Under the pieces are notes generated by a model. It saw only the letters and a program-made list of their open reading frames with translations, did no database searches and had not been told where the DNA came from. The translations under genes were made by a program, and so were the position numbers. Of a stretch of DNA of 64,000 nt, positions 18,960 through 27,479 are shown in pieces (the stretch's first letter is position 1; every line of letters begins with the position of its first letter). The DNA comes from CAVDHB01 sp963608705 (GTDB lineage Bacteria; Bacteroidota; Bacteroidia; Bacteroidales; Bacteroidaceae): the NCBI GenBank assembly GCA_963608705.1, contig CAVDHB010000035.1, positions 1 to 64,000 on the forward strand, given 5' to 3'.

Positions 18960-21595
18960 TCCAGTTTAATCAGAGAGACACCCTGGCGAGGCAACACGCC
19001 ACTCAGGAAAATCTTTCCGTTCACCACATTCACCCATCTTGGCGACTCACACAACTGCAAGTCCCCACTACGCTCCAAGACTGCCATCTGGTCCTTGGTA
19101 GGCGACTTGGGACTTCCCATCTCCAGCCATTTGGCGTAAGAATTGCTGTGAGTGCCGTCCACACGGTAATGAGTGACCAACACTTTCTCCGTTCCTTTCA
19201 CTCCTTTAATATATAAGGAGATGTCCGCCGGACGCACCGCAGTGTTATTCACGTCGTGATAGTTCCACAACATCACAGCCGCCTCATTCCCTTTCCGGGA
19301 GGCCAATACGCCCACATCGGGCAGCTTACGCACGCTCTTGTCCACTATGGAGTCCAATGGTAGCATAGCGGAAGACTTCGCCTCCACCAAATCGCCCCCC
19401 ATCAGTCCGAACATACGGAACACGTTCAGCACGGGCTTCACCACACCGTTGGTGGAAAGGTCGCGGAACCCGGCGAACCACGGCTGATTCTCGAACTCGA
19501 ACGCCCAAGTGACCGCGCCTATCAAATTCATGTCATACTTGCGGGAAAGCTCGTAAAGGCGGGCGTAACTATCGGCCACGGTACTGGAATAGACCGTGCC
19601 GTTACGGTAGTTGTACTGCGGCGTGTACTCAGACGAGCAGGCAGCGCATCCCTCCGGGTCGAACTCGCCCACTATCAACGGCAAGCGTTTCAGATCGGGG
19701 AATGAAGAAACCACCTCGAAAGCAGCCTTCACATCCCGCAACTGCGCACCGATGTTCATCCGCACCGTGTCATTCTGGAAACGGGGGCTACCTTTGGCGT
19801 GAAAGCCGATATATCCCAAGGGGGAGCCTGTCTTCCCTGTGGCATAGTTACGACCGTGCAGGCAATGCTCCAAGAAACGGGTCAGGAACTTGCGGTTGCC
19901 ACCCCAACTTGCTCCGGCCGTATGCGGGCCTCCTATCACTGCGTTCGGCAAAGCCTTCCGCACTCCGTCAGCCGCATAGTCATACAACTTGCAGAACTCC
20001 TCGAATGACCCTTTGAAATAGTCCACCGGCTCGTTCCACACTTCCCAGTACCACTTGGAGACTTCTTGCTCTCCATACCGTTCCTTGCAATGCTTAGCCC
20101 ATTGATAGACGAGTTCCCTCCATTTGTCATAGCTCTTGGGAGGATAAGCCCATCCAGTATATATTTCGTCATACTTTGACTTGGGTGTCCAATGGTGCTT
20201 ATAGGGTTGAGGATGTGTAGAAAGTGCTTCGGGCATGAAACCGATTTGCACCAAGGGATGCATTCCCCTTTGCACATACGTATCGAAGATGCTGTCCACA
20301 ATGTTCCAGTGATACACGGGACGCCCCTTCCTGTCTTCCGTATACACATTGGTTGCCCCCCATTTCAAAGCCGGTGTGCCGTCTCCAGAGGTCAAGAGGT
20401 TATGCGCCCTCACGTAAACAGGCACCGAGCTAAGCCGGGATATGTCCGTCAAGAGTTTCCGTCCGTCTTTCATGTACGTGTAGTTAGGCTCGTCATAGCC
20501 GAACCACGCCCACAGCGGTTTCATAGGCTCCAAAGTCTTCTCCAAATCCACGGACACACTGGCCCGGTCACGCCAGTAGTTCTCCAACCTTTCAGCCTCC
20601 TTCTCGGAGATGGGAATGATGGCGCCGTGCTTGGGAGATATGAAGTTCGTGGCCTTCATCGGCCCTTCATTAAAATGGCCGAGGTTGGTGAAATGCTTGA
20701 AATCCGTGGTCTCCGTGAAACCGAAGTTGTGCGGATGAATGCTGAACACATCATACATCAGCACCCACTTGTTCTCCCCCGTGCGTTTCCACACATTCGG
20801 TGCCTCGCAGGCATTCGGCTCTGCGTCGAGCCACTGGTCCACATACTTGTATCCACGGTTGATATGACGTGAGACTGCCATGCGGATTCCTCCGGGTTGC
20901 TCCTGCGCCACATAGGCCAGACAATACCTGCCATCGGGCATACGGGAAATGTCGGCATCCAATATCTGCACCTTCGGGTTGGGATATTCAAACAATATCT
21001 TCGGACGAGTCAGAAGACGGGAATAGTCGTTGTCCACGTAGGAGTAATAGAGCTTTGTCTTTCCGTTTCCCAAGCGCATGGTGAAATACAGCATCAGCTT
21101 CTTCTCCACGGGGTCGTAAATCGTCTCCGGCGCCCAGGCGCAGCCTACATCCAAGTCGGGGAACTCCTTGTCCACATGAACCACATGACGTGTCCAATGC
21201 ACCAAGTCATACGACTTCATCAAGACGAAGCCGTGGTTGTTTCCCCAACCGTACTTGTCATAGTCCCTTTCCCACTGCGTCTTACGGAAGCCCATCTCCT
21301 TCGCCCGCAGATTCAAGTCGGTCATGGAGAGGTAAAAGGCTCCGTCCGGGCCACGGTACACATGAGGGTCACGAACACCCCGCTGGGTAGCAAGGGTATC
21401 GCCCGCCATGACTGGACGGGCGTTGTTCACAGCGGTAAAAGAGTAGCCGTCACGACTGGTGGCCATATACAGGCTGCTCGTAGCGTCCTGATGGAACACG
21501 AACAGGTAAGCCCCCTTGTCGTTTTTCGCTTGCACACCGCCGCCAAGCAGACATGCGGCCAAGAGAAGCGAAGTCTTCAAAAGATTCAGTTTCAT
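18953..21595 (-). CDS. Two-domain glycosidase: GH43-like fused to GH39-like
   Basis: An 880-residue secreted protein joining two glycosidase folds. Residues about 25-325 form a five-bladed GH43-type propeller with GVRDPHVYRG (Asp76), CAWAPETIYD (Glu157) and ILDADISRMPDG. Residues about 345-760 form a GH39-type TIM barrel with the probable acid/base Glu522 in WEVWNEPVDY and the probable nucleophile Glu644 in VGEFDPEG. A C-terminal beta domain follows. GH39 includes beta-xylosidases, iduronidases and arabinose-active enzymes; GH43 includes arabinofuranosidases, xylosidases and exo-galactanases. Both active sites look intact, so the two halves may act on adjacent linkages (inference). The start lies 3 bases after the CotH stop. 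Confidence 0.85.
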   Translation of the reverse strand: MKLNLLKTSLLLAACLLGGGVQAKNDKGAYLFVFHQDATSSLYMATSRDGYSFTAVNNARPVMAGDTLATQRGVRDPHVYRGPDGAFYLSMTDLNLRAKEMGFRKTQWERDYDKYGWGNNHGFVLMKSYDLVHWTRHVVHVDKEFPDLDVGCAWAPETIYDPVEKKLMLYFTMRLGNGKTKLYYSYVDNDYSRLLTRPKILFEYPNPKVQILDADISRMPDGRYCLAYVAQEQPGGIRMAVSRHINRGYKYVDQWLDAEPNACEAPNVWKRTGENKWVLMYDVFSIHPHNFGFTETTDFKHFTNLGHFNEGPMKATNFISPKHGAIIPISEKEAERLENYWRDRASVSVDLEKTLEPMKPLWAWFGYDEPNYTYMKDGRKLLTDISRLSSVPVYVRAHNLLTSGDGTPALKWGATNVYTEDRKGRPVYHWNIVDSIFDTYVQRGMHPLVQIGFMPEALSTHPQPYKHHWTPKSKYDEIYTGWAYPPKSYDKWRELVYQWAKHCKERYGEQEVSKWYWEVWNEPVDYFKGSFEEFCKLYDYAADGVRKALPNAVIGGPHTAGASWGGNRKFLTRFLEHCLHGRNYATGKTGSPLGYIGFHAKGSPRFQNDTVRMNIGAQLRDVKAAFEVVSSFPDLKRLPLIVGEFDPEGCAACSSEYTPQYNYRNGTVYSSTVADSYARLYELSRKYDMNLIGAVTWAFEFENQPWFAGFRDLSTNGVVKPVLNVFRMFGLMGGDLVEAKSSAMLPLDSIVDKSVRKLPDVGVLASRKGNEAAVMLWNYHDVNNTAVRPADISLYIKGVKGTEKVLVTHYRVDGTHSNSYAKWLEMGSPKSPTKDQMAVLERSGDLQLCESPRWVNVVNGKIFLSGVLPRQGVSLIKLEW

Positions 21596-21598
21596 ATA

Positions 21599-22837
21599 TT
21601 ATGGTAATTTATCTATTAGTTTATCCAAGCTCTCAATCCGATACAGGTAGACAGTCTTCAAGTGACGGATGGAGGAGTCATAGCCCGTAAACTGGTCGAA
21701 ACGAGCCGGGTCTTGCCCTTTCCATAGCCGTTCGTCCGCCAAGGCGGAAGGACGAATCAAGGTATCCCAACGGTCAATGTCTTCTCCCAGCCGCTCGAAA
21801 CGAGGCTTCAACTGCCGCCAACGCTTACGCACCTCCTCCTTGAACGCCGCGTCTTTCAGCAAGCGGTCGTACCACAAGGCACGGGAGTCATACAGGCTGT
21901 CGCCTGTCAATGCCCGCACATCGGACAATCTGAAACGAGACGGACGGATGTCTCCGCCACGGTCTACACCCACATTGATGAATGCGAGGTCGAAGTCCCA
22001 CACGGGACCTGCATGGAGCTTTCCTCCTTTTTGCAGATACATATAGCAACTGCGAGGGCCGTTAGGCTCGGCGTTCTGCGCCAGCTCGTGTACCAGCCAC
22101 CAGTCTGCGAACGAGCGTTTGTCCAAATACTGTTCAAACAGTGTTTGAAGACTGGACGAAGCGTCTGTATAGAGCATCCACTCCACACGGTTCAAATACT
22201 CACGAATGAAACTAATCTGCGCAACGGTAGGCTGACGGGGATTCCGCACATGGAACGGCAAGTGCCTCCACTCCGTGCGGACGTAATCAGGAGCGCCTAT
22301 GTAGTCATCCCCTTCCAAGAGATAATCCTCCGGGGAAAGCTCCACACAGTGGTCGCCCACCTCCACACCCTTGGTCATCAGGTACAGTCCCTGTGGTTTT
22401 CCGTTCACCACCACGTCCACGAAACGGTCTTCGGCTATCCACCGCAACGAGGTACACCGGGCGATGGCCAACGCCAGCGAGTTTCGCACATTGCTGTGGT
22501 CCATAAAGTTGGCCAACAGCAACCAGTTTTTTCCCGGCCTCATTCCCAACAGTCCTTCCTCCTTTGGCAAGCGGAAGACGAAAGGTTTCTTGGGCTTGGA
22601 GAACGTGGAATGTCCACGAGCTTTTATCGTCACCCCGCCAGACTGATACGCCGTCTTGTCTCCCGGAGAGACCAGCCGGAATGAGGTGCAGTTCTTCCAC
22701 TCGTCTCTCGAAAGAATGGGCTGTCCGTCCTGCGTCTCTATATATAAGGTGGAAATACGTCCCAAAACCTCCGCCTTCACGCCCACCCATGCGAAAAGAC
22801 AAAGACACAGCACAAACGCTTGTGTGAATCTATTCAT
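21599..22837 (-). CDS. CotH kinase-like secreted protein
   Basis: A CotH-family protein, exported by a signal peptide ending near residue 22 (FAWVGVKA). Visible family segments are KNWLLLANFMDHSNVRNSLA (residues 103-122), GLYLMTKGVEV (150-160), WLVHELAQN (247-255) and the metal-site-like WDFDLAF (280-286). CotH of Bacillus is an atypical kinase that phosphorylates spore-coat proteins; homologues in Bacteroidetes are widespread and mostly uncharacterised. Here it is the first gene of an operon with a GH43-GH39 enzyme and a TonB-dependent receptor, 3 bases apart, so a role in modifying or anchoring surface glycan proteins is conceivable (inference). Confidence 0.82.
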   Translation of the reverse strand: MNRFTQAFVLCLCLFAWVGVKAEVLGRISTLYIETQDGQPILSRDEWKNCTSFRLVSPGDKTAYQSGGVTIKARGHSTFSKPKKPFVFRLPKEEGLLGMRPGKNWLLLANFMDHSNVRNSLALAIARCTSLRWIAEDRFVDVVVNGKPQGLYLMTKGVEVGDHCVELSPEDYLLEGDDYIGAPDYVRTEWRHLPFHVRNPRQPTVAQISFIREYLNRVEWMLYTDASSSLQTLFEQYLDKRSFADWWLVHELAQNAEPNGPRSCYMYLQKGGKLHAGPVWDFDLAFINVGVDRGGDIRPSRFRLSDVRALTGDSLYDSRALWYDRLLKDAAFKEEVRKRWRQLKPRFERLGEDIDRWDTLIRPSALADERLWKGQDPARFDQFTGYDSSIRHLKTVYLYRIESLDKLIDKLP

Positions 22838-22950
22838 TTGTCCAAGTCAATTAATCTTATACTGTTCCCTGCCCAGTTCGATGCGCCTTGTCCACAGCCG
22901 CGGGATTCAGCGAGGCAAGAACAGTCTGCAATGGTTTTATCGTTACTATA

Positions 22951-23556
22951 TTAAAGATTATTCAAGAAATACACCGGTGAGTTTCTCGCGCCTTCCTTGC
23001 GCAGCACTCCCATGTCCGTGAAACGCTTCAGCCATCTGAGTGCCGTGCATTGCCGCAGTCCGAACTCCATTTCCATGCCTCTACGGTTGATACAATGATG
23101 GACGGCAAGGTACGCTTTCAGCTTTGCCAGCAGTTCCTCTTCTGTATAGGTTCTTGATTTGGAAGAGAACGACGCACGCTCAAAACGCACCTTCCCTTTC
23201 ACCTCCCGCAGCAGCGAGACGGACGGTCGGAAATTGATATTCCTCACCCGGATATGGTTTCCCCGCACTTTCTCCACGGGTGTTCCCTCCGGCATATCCA
23301 GCTCAGCGGACAGAGAGAAATAGCCGATGGACGGCAGGTAGAAACGGTTTCCATCTGCCAGCTTCCATGCCATGACCTCCCTCAACGCTGACAAAACGGC
23401 CTTTACGTCCCCTTTGGTCAGTGAGCAGGAATCCTGGATGTACGTCTCCAACTGTGCGGCGGTCATGCACGGAAGGTCGAAGATACGGGCGAAAGGTCGC
23501 TCTTTCCCCCGCCCTTGCGCATTGGGCAAGGACTGAATTTCATATTTGATAGCCAT
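22951..23556 (-). CDS. HU-like DNA-binding protein with C-terminal winged-helix segment
   Basis: The N-terminal half (about residues 1-120) resembles the HU-like domain typical of Bacteroidales: MAIKYEIQ, VKAVLSALREVMAWKLADG, GYFSLSAELD and NINFRPSVSLL. The C-terminal part (FGLRQCTALRWLKRFTDMGV) reads as a helix-turn-helix. It probably binds DNA. The ATG at 23556 is preferred because homologues start with MAIKY- or MSVKY-like sequences; an ATG at 23577 would add seven residues. It lies 113 bases upstream of the CotH operon in the same direction and may be cotranscribed. The 22-bp repeat array lies upstream of its start. Confidence 0.75.
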   Translation of the reverse strand: MAIKYEIQSLPNAQGRGKERPFARIFDLPCMTAAQLETYIQDSCSLTKGDVKAVLSALREVMAWKLADGNRFYLPSIGYFSLSAELDMPEGTPVEKVRGNHIRVRNINFRPSVSLLREVKGKVRFERASFSSKSRTYTEEELLAKLKAYLAVHHCINRRGMEMEFGLRQCTALRWLKRFTDMGVLRKEGARNSPVYFLNNL

Positions 23557-23716
23557 AGGCATTTGTATAGTTAACAAGACAAAGATAGCGAATATTCATC
23601 AAAAAGCGAAGAACAAGACGGATAAATGCGCAGAATCAGTGTGTTAAACATCGCAAGATACGGACTTCACAGTCTTTCACCCCCTTGTAAACCCCTGAAA
23701 ACGCCCATCCGCTCCA

Positions 23717-23802
23717 CTTATCACATATGATACACACACTTATCACGTATGATACACACATTCATCTCATACGATACACACACATGTATCATACGTGATA
23801 AG
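23717..23802. repeat. Array of four 22-base repeats (three direct, one inverted)
   Basis: Copies lie at 23717-23738, 23739-23760, 23761-23782 and, inverted, 23781-23802. The first two differ at one base; the third has four differences. The last is an exact 18-base reverse complement of the core CTTATCACGTATGATACA of copy two. Each unit contains a palindromic core, TCATACGTGA or close to it, followed by ACACACA. The array sits between the divergent HU-like and doxX genes and looks like an operator cluster or iteron set. Confidence 0.8.
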
Positions 23803-23959
23803 CCATCCAATTCGCCGTTTTTCCACTTATATCTTTATGGAATAATCTTATATCCTTTGCGAGAAGGTTGCATTACTCTTCCGAAATCCGTACTTTTGCA
23901 CAATACACAAACGAGACATTCATCAATAGAACACCGTTTAATTCAAAACTAAAACGACA

Positions 23960-24397
23960 ATGAGTATTTTGACATTTATTTTTCCGCCCTGCGGAAGACA
24001 AAACAAAACAGCGTCCATCGCACTCTTGGTAATGCGAGTGGCTTTCGGACTGCTCTTGATGACTCACGGATGGATGAAGTTGAGCAACTTCTCCGAGATG
24101 AGCGGACAATTCATGAGCTTCCTCGGCATGGGAGGCGGCGTATCATTAGGCTTGGCCATCTTTGCGGAGTTTTTCTGCTCCATCGCCGTCATCTTCGGTT
24201 TTCTGACCCGGTTCGCCTGCATCCCGATACTCATCACCTTCTTAGTGGCGTTCTTCGGAGCGCACGGAGGCTCACTTTCGGGAGAACACAGCGGTGAGCT
24301 GGCGTTGGTTTATCTCCTCGCCTACCTGGCGATTTTCCTCGCCGGAGCAGGAAACTACTCGTTGGATAACGTTCTTTCGAGAAAGACAGGGAAATAA
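23960..24397 (+). CDS. DoxX family membrane protein
   Basis: A 145-residue inner-membrane protein with four hydrophobic helices: ALLVMRVAFGLLLMTHGWMKL, LGLAIFAEFFCSIAVIFGF, ACIPILITFLVAFFGAH and ELALVYLLAYLAIFLAGAG. The short loop GWMKLSNF and the acidic residue in the second helix are typical of DoxX. Family members are linked to sulfur or redox-stress metabolism, but no specific role is shown here. It stands alone, with the repeat array upstream and a terminator downstream. Confidence 0.9.
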   Translation: MSILTFIFPPCGRQNKTASIALLVMRVAFGLLLMTHGWMKLSNFSEMSGQFMSFLGMGGGVSLGLAIFAEFFCSIAVIFGFLTRFACIPILITFLVAFFGAHGGSLSGEHSGELALVYLLAYLAIFLAGAGNYSLDNVLSRKTGK

Positions 24398-24418
24398 TAT
24401 TCCTATTATATAAAGCGT

Positions 24419-24445
24419 CCCCGGAAGCACACAAGCTCTCCGGGG
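24419..24445. terminator. Hairpin terminator between doxX and the transporter gene
   Basis: Seven-base GC-rich arms (CCCCGGA and TCCGGGG) flank a 13-base loop and are followed on the plus strand by ATATTTTTAT. It lies between two convergent genes and mainly serves doxX. Confidence 0.75.
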
Positions 24446-24458
24446 ATATTTTTATGTC

Positions 24459-26123
24459 TTATACACAAAGCAGTATCATCACCTGTGCGATGATGACCCG
24501 CACGAACATTCCTAAAGGGTAGACCGTGGCGTAGCTGATGGCAGGACTGTCGCCTGGAATAGTGGTGTTGGCGTAAGTGAGTGCCATGGGGTTCGCCATT
24601 CCTCCGCAGAGCATTCCACAGGTGTTGCCGAAGTTAAGATGGAAACACCGCATAGCCACGATACCTATCAGCAATACAGGGACAAACGTGAGGAACAGGC
24701 CAAAGCTGATCCATACCACACCCTGTGGGCCTACCAATGTATCAAAGAAATGCTTACCCGCATCCAGTCCCAGACATGCCAAGTAGAAGGACAAGCCCAC
24801 TCCCCGAAGCATGAGGTTCGCACTGCGGGTTGTATAGGTGATGATATGGAAACGAGGACCGTAGCATCCCAGCAAAAGTCCCGCTACAATAGGACCTCCG
24901 GCCAGTCCCAACTTCACGGGAATACTGCTGCCAGGGAAACTCAACGGGATGGAGCCGAGAATCAAACCAATCATCAAGCCGAGGAAGATAACAGCAAGGT
25001 TCGGATCTTTCAACGAACCCACACGATTGCCTAACAGTTTCTCCGCACGGTCTATGGCCGCACTGGGGCCTACCACCGTCAGACGGTCGCCTAATTGAAG
25101 CCGCAAACCCGGCGTAGCCAACAGATGCACCCCACTTCTCAGCACCCTCGACACCGTGATACCCATGGAACTGCGCATACGCAAGGCGCCCAGTTTCTTT
25201 CCATTTATCCCCGAACGGGACACCAGTATATTCCTAGACACAATGTTCTTGTCCAGCGCATTCCAGTTAATGCTGTTTTTATTCCAGTCCTTGTTCTCCT
25301 TCTCACCAAAGATGATAGTCAAGGCTGTCACATCCTTCTCCGTGGTGATGACCATCAGCCTGTCCCCAATCTGGAGAATCTTGTCTGGCTCTGGTAGACA
25401 GACCTTTCCGTCTCTCCAAAGCCTTGTCACGATGAAAGGAATCGGATGGTTCCCGTTACGTATTTCTTTCAGCGTATGCCCTTCCACAGCTGGGTTCTTC
25501 ACAATAAAAGTGGCAATATAGGTCTGGTCTGCGTCCTCCTCCTTCTCTTCTTCCAAGTCCACAGGACGCACAAAGAATTTCCTCAACACAATCATGGCGA
25601 GTATCACGCCTACCACTCCCAAGGGATAGGTCACGGCACAACCCAACGCCGCAGAAGCGGAAGGCAATCCAAGCTGTTTCAAGGTCTGTTGGGCGGCAGC
25701 CAATGCCGGCGTATTCGTCGTGGCACCACAAAGTACCCCCGTTATGTCCGCAATGTCAATGCGCATACCGAGACCGATGAGCAAGGCGAACACCGTGCCG
25801 ACCAGAATCAACAGCAGACTGACGAGGTTCAACCTCACCCCTCCCTTTCGGAAAGAGCTGAAGAAACCTGGGCCTACTTGCAGTCCCAAGGCGTAGACAA
25901 ACAGTACCAGCCCGGAACTCTCGGCGTAGTTCAGCATCATCGGGTCTACGGACAAACCCAGATACCCTGCGAAGATACCCGTGAAGAATACGAATGTAAT
26001 ACCAAGGGAAATGCCTTTTACCTTCAATCTTCCAAGTGCCAACCCGGAAAAGATTATAAGTGAAAACACTATCACCGCCTGAATAGCGGAATGTGTAAAA
26101 AGTATGTCGTTTATCCAATCCAT
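24459..26123 (-). CDS. AspT/YidE-type transporter with RCK domains
   Basis: A membrane transporter of the aspartate-alanine exchanger family. The N-terminal five to six helices (residues about 10-185) include the duplicated motif region GATTNTPALAAAQQTL. Two TrkA-C/RCK_C-type cytosolic domains follow (about 200-360; IPFIVTRLWRDGKV, LQIGDRLMVITTEKD, GDRLTVVGPSAAIDRAE). A second block of helices contains GMLCGGMANPMALTYAN. The length of 554 residues matches the YidE group. Substrate is unknown; AspT itself exchanges aspartate and alanine. A -7 box TACCTTTG lies at 26149-26156 on the minus strand, 26 bases before the ATG. Confidence 0.9.
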   Translation of the reverse strand: MDWINDILFTHSAIQAVIVFSLIIFSGLALGRLKVKGISLGITFVFFTGIFAGYLGLSVDPMMLNYAESSGLVLFVYALGLQVGPGFFSSFRKGGVRLNLVSLLLILVGTVFALLIGLGMRIDIADITGVLCGATTNTPALAAAQQTLKQLGLPSASAALGCAVTYPLGVVGVILAMIVLRKFFVRPVDLEEEKEEDADQTYIATFIVKNPAVEGHTLKEIRNGNHPIPFIVTRLWRDGKVCLPEPDKILQIGDRLMVITTEKDVTALTIIFGEKENKDWNKNSINWNALDKNIVSRNILVSRSGINGKKLGALRMRSSMGITVSRVLRSGVHLLATPGLRLQLGDRLTVVGPSAAIDRAEKLLGNRVGSLKDPNLAVIFLGLMIGLILGSIPLSFPGSSIPVKLGLAGGPIVAGLLLGCYGPRFHIITYTTRSANLMLRGVGLSFYLACLGLDAGKHFFDTLVGPQGVVWISFGLFLTFVPVLLIGIVAMRCFHLNFGNTCGMLCGGMANPMALTYANTTIPGDSPAISYATVYPLGMFVRVIIAQVMILLCV

Positions 26124-26250
26124 CTCGTTTCAATGTATTAAGGGGATGCAAAGGTAGCGGTTTTTTCCGAGATAACACAGGCTTTTGATATCATTTTATA
26201 AAGCTGTTCAACCATGAAAGTCTTCCACAGGCGGCACATCTCACGATCGT

Positions 26251-26322
26251 TTACAGCCTGTTTATATCTCCACACGCCACACTCAGTCCTTTAAATCTTG
26301 GAGGTGTTGAATTAAAACAATA
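26251..26322 (-). pseudogene. Remnant 3' end of a second beta-barrel gene
   Basis: Read on the minus strand in frame to a TAA stop (26251-26253), this stretch encodes a tail that aligns with the last 24 residues of the barrel protein at 27480-29786. FKGLSVACGDINRL here matches YKGQSVADGEINRL there. Homology stops abruptly upstream, where no related coding sequence is left. It is the scar of a deleted or recombined paralogue. Confidence 0.75.
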
Positions 26323-26340
26323 CCACAAATACGGTACATA

Positions 26341-26389
26341 AATACCACGTTGGTGGTATTACTTTTGGAAATAAAAGCCATACCTTTGC
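26341..26389 (+). promoter_or_regulatory. Operator-like inverted repeat and -7 box of the lipoprotein gene
   Basis: AATACCAC (26341-26348) and GTGGTATT (26353-26360) form a perfect inverted repeat with a 4-base centre. AATACCAC also occurs at 26319-26326, one 22-base period upstream. TACCTTTGC at 26381-26389 matches the -7 consensus and lies 26 bases before the lipoprotein ATG. The layout suggests a dimeric regulator bound just upstream of the promoter. Confidence 0.6.
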
Positions 26390-26415
26390 AAAGTCAAACA
26401 ATAAAAACTATTATC

Positions 26416-27051
26416 ATGAAAAAACTGTTATTAAAGATTGCATCAATAATGAGTTTGATCTGTCTGATTATGACAGGTTGTTCAAACAACAATGAACCAA
26501 TCAATGCTGTCGATGAATCACAAACAATCAACTTGGCTGAGTATGAAAAGGTTGTTTATAACAACAGAGAACTTTTATCTGATTGGGCTTATGCTAAACA
26601 AGATGCTCAAAACAAGGTAACAAAGGCAACAAGTTTAAAGGAGTCTGAATATTTTGAGAAATTGAAAGACAATGTACTGCCATCAGCTTCTCGCTTTGCC
26701 TCAGAACTAAACATAACAAAGGAAGATCTTGAATCAATGATGGGAATAAAAATTCATGACAATGAAGAATACGAAAATACTCTTGTAGGATTGATGCTGT
26801 TTATCACTACTATGGATTGTTCAAGAATCGATGATGAGCCACAAACGAGAGGTGGTTCTTTCACGAAATGCTTCTCTGAGGCTACAGGAATAGCTGCTGG
26901 TGCCGCTATCATCGGACACCTTGCAAAAGGGGTTGTATCTAAAGCTGTAGTTAGAGCAACTTTGAAATTAGTCGCCAAGGTTGGCACGAGGACGCTATCT
27001 GGAGTTGGTTTGGCATTGATTGCTGCTGAAATAACATACTACATGTGGTAA
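26416..27051 (+). CDS. Small lipoprotein with hydrophobic glycine-rich C-terminus, unknown function
   Basis: A 211-residue lipoprotein with a clear SPII signal (MKKLLLKIASIMSLICLIMTGC, split here at its lipobox LIMTGC, Cys22). The middle is charged and helical (YEKVVYNNRELLSDWAY). The last 60 residues are low in charge and rich in Gly/Ala/Val (EATGIAAGAAIIGHLAKGVV; GVGLALIAAEITYYMW), like a membrane-inserting or pore-forming tail. I do not recognise a family. The start is the ATG at 26416, not the upstream in-frame start, because of the lipobox and the -7 box. The gene is AT-rich and faces the RiPP cassette. Toxin, immunity or sensor roles are all guesses. Confidence 0.7.
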   Translation: MKKLLLKIASIMSLICLIMTGCSNNNEPINAVDESQTINLAEYEKVVYNNRELLSDWAYAKQDAQNKVTKATSLKESEYFEKLKDNVLPSASRFASELNITKEDLESMMGIKIHDNEEYENTLVGLMLFITTMDCSRIDDEPQTRGGSFTKCFSEATGIAAGAAIIGHLAKGVVSKAVVRATLKLVAKVGTRTLSGVGLALIAAEITYYMW

Positions 27052-27053
27052 AT

Positions 27054-27314
27054 ATGTCTTCTTTTTCAAAGGGTTTATTCAAAACATACTCCAGCACATT
27101 TTATCAATGTGTAGTAGTCATTGGCTTAATTGTTGCCATTGGCTCTATGACATGAGATATATGCACTAGCTCATTCAATAATAAAAATGCAATAACAGAT
27201 ATATGGGCTTTGGTAACGTGTCTGACCTATATCATAGGGAGAGATAATAAACATAAATACAGTATAATGTGGATAGTGTTGTTTTCTCAGATTATGCTGG
27301 CATTATGGATTTAA
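27054..27314 (+). pseudogene. Small three-helix membrane protein gene interrupted by an in-frame TGA
   Basis: An ATG 2 bases after the lipoprotein stop opens a frame that runs 33 codons to TGA (27153-27155) and then stays open for 52 more codons to TAA at 27312. The two parts together give three hydrophobic stretches: FYQCVVVIGLIVAIGSM, IWALVTCLTYIIG and YSIMWIVLFSQIMLALWI. The open frame on both sides of the TGA argues for one gene broken by a point mutation. Its size and hydrophobicity resemble bacteriocin-immunity-like proteins, but no family was recognised. It is probably cotranscribed with the lipoprotein gene. Confidence 0.6.
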
Positions 27315-27479
27315 AATAAAAAAGGGATGTAAAAACTACGAATGCACACGCCCCCAAAAGGGAACTTGCCACTTTTTGGTAAATCCACCTAAGTCGCAAG
27401 TTTCTTTTTTGTCATAAGCAGTCCTTGTATCCAATGGCCAGGGATGGATTCTGAATAGGGATGAACTGAAAACAAGACT

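Noticed and set aside
23717..23802. Repeat array as a CRISPR
   Set aside because: Units are directly adjacent without unique spacers, one is inverted, and no cas gene is near.
27153..27155. TGA as a selenocysteine codon
   Set aside because: No selenoprotein family, no stem-loop after the TGA and no sel gene in the window; a nonsense mutation is simpler.
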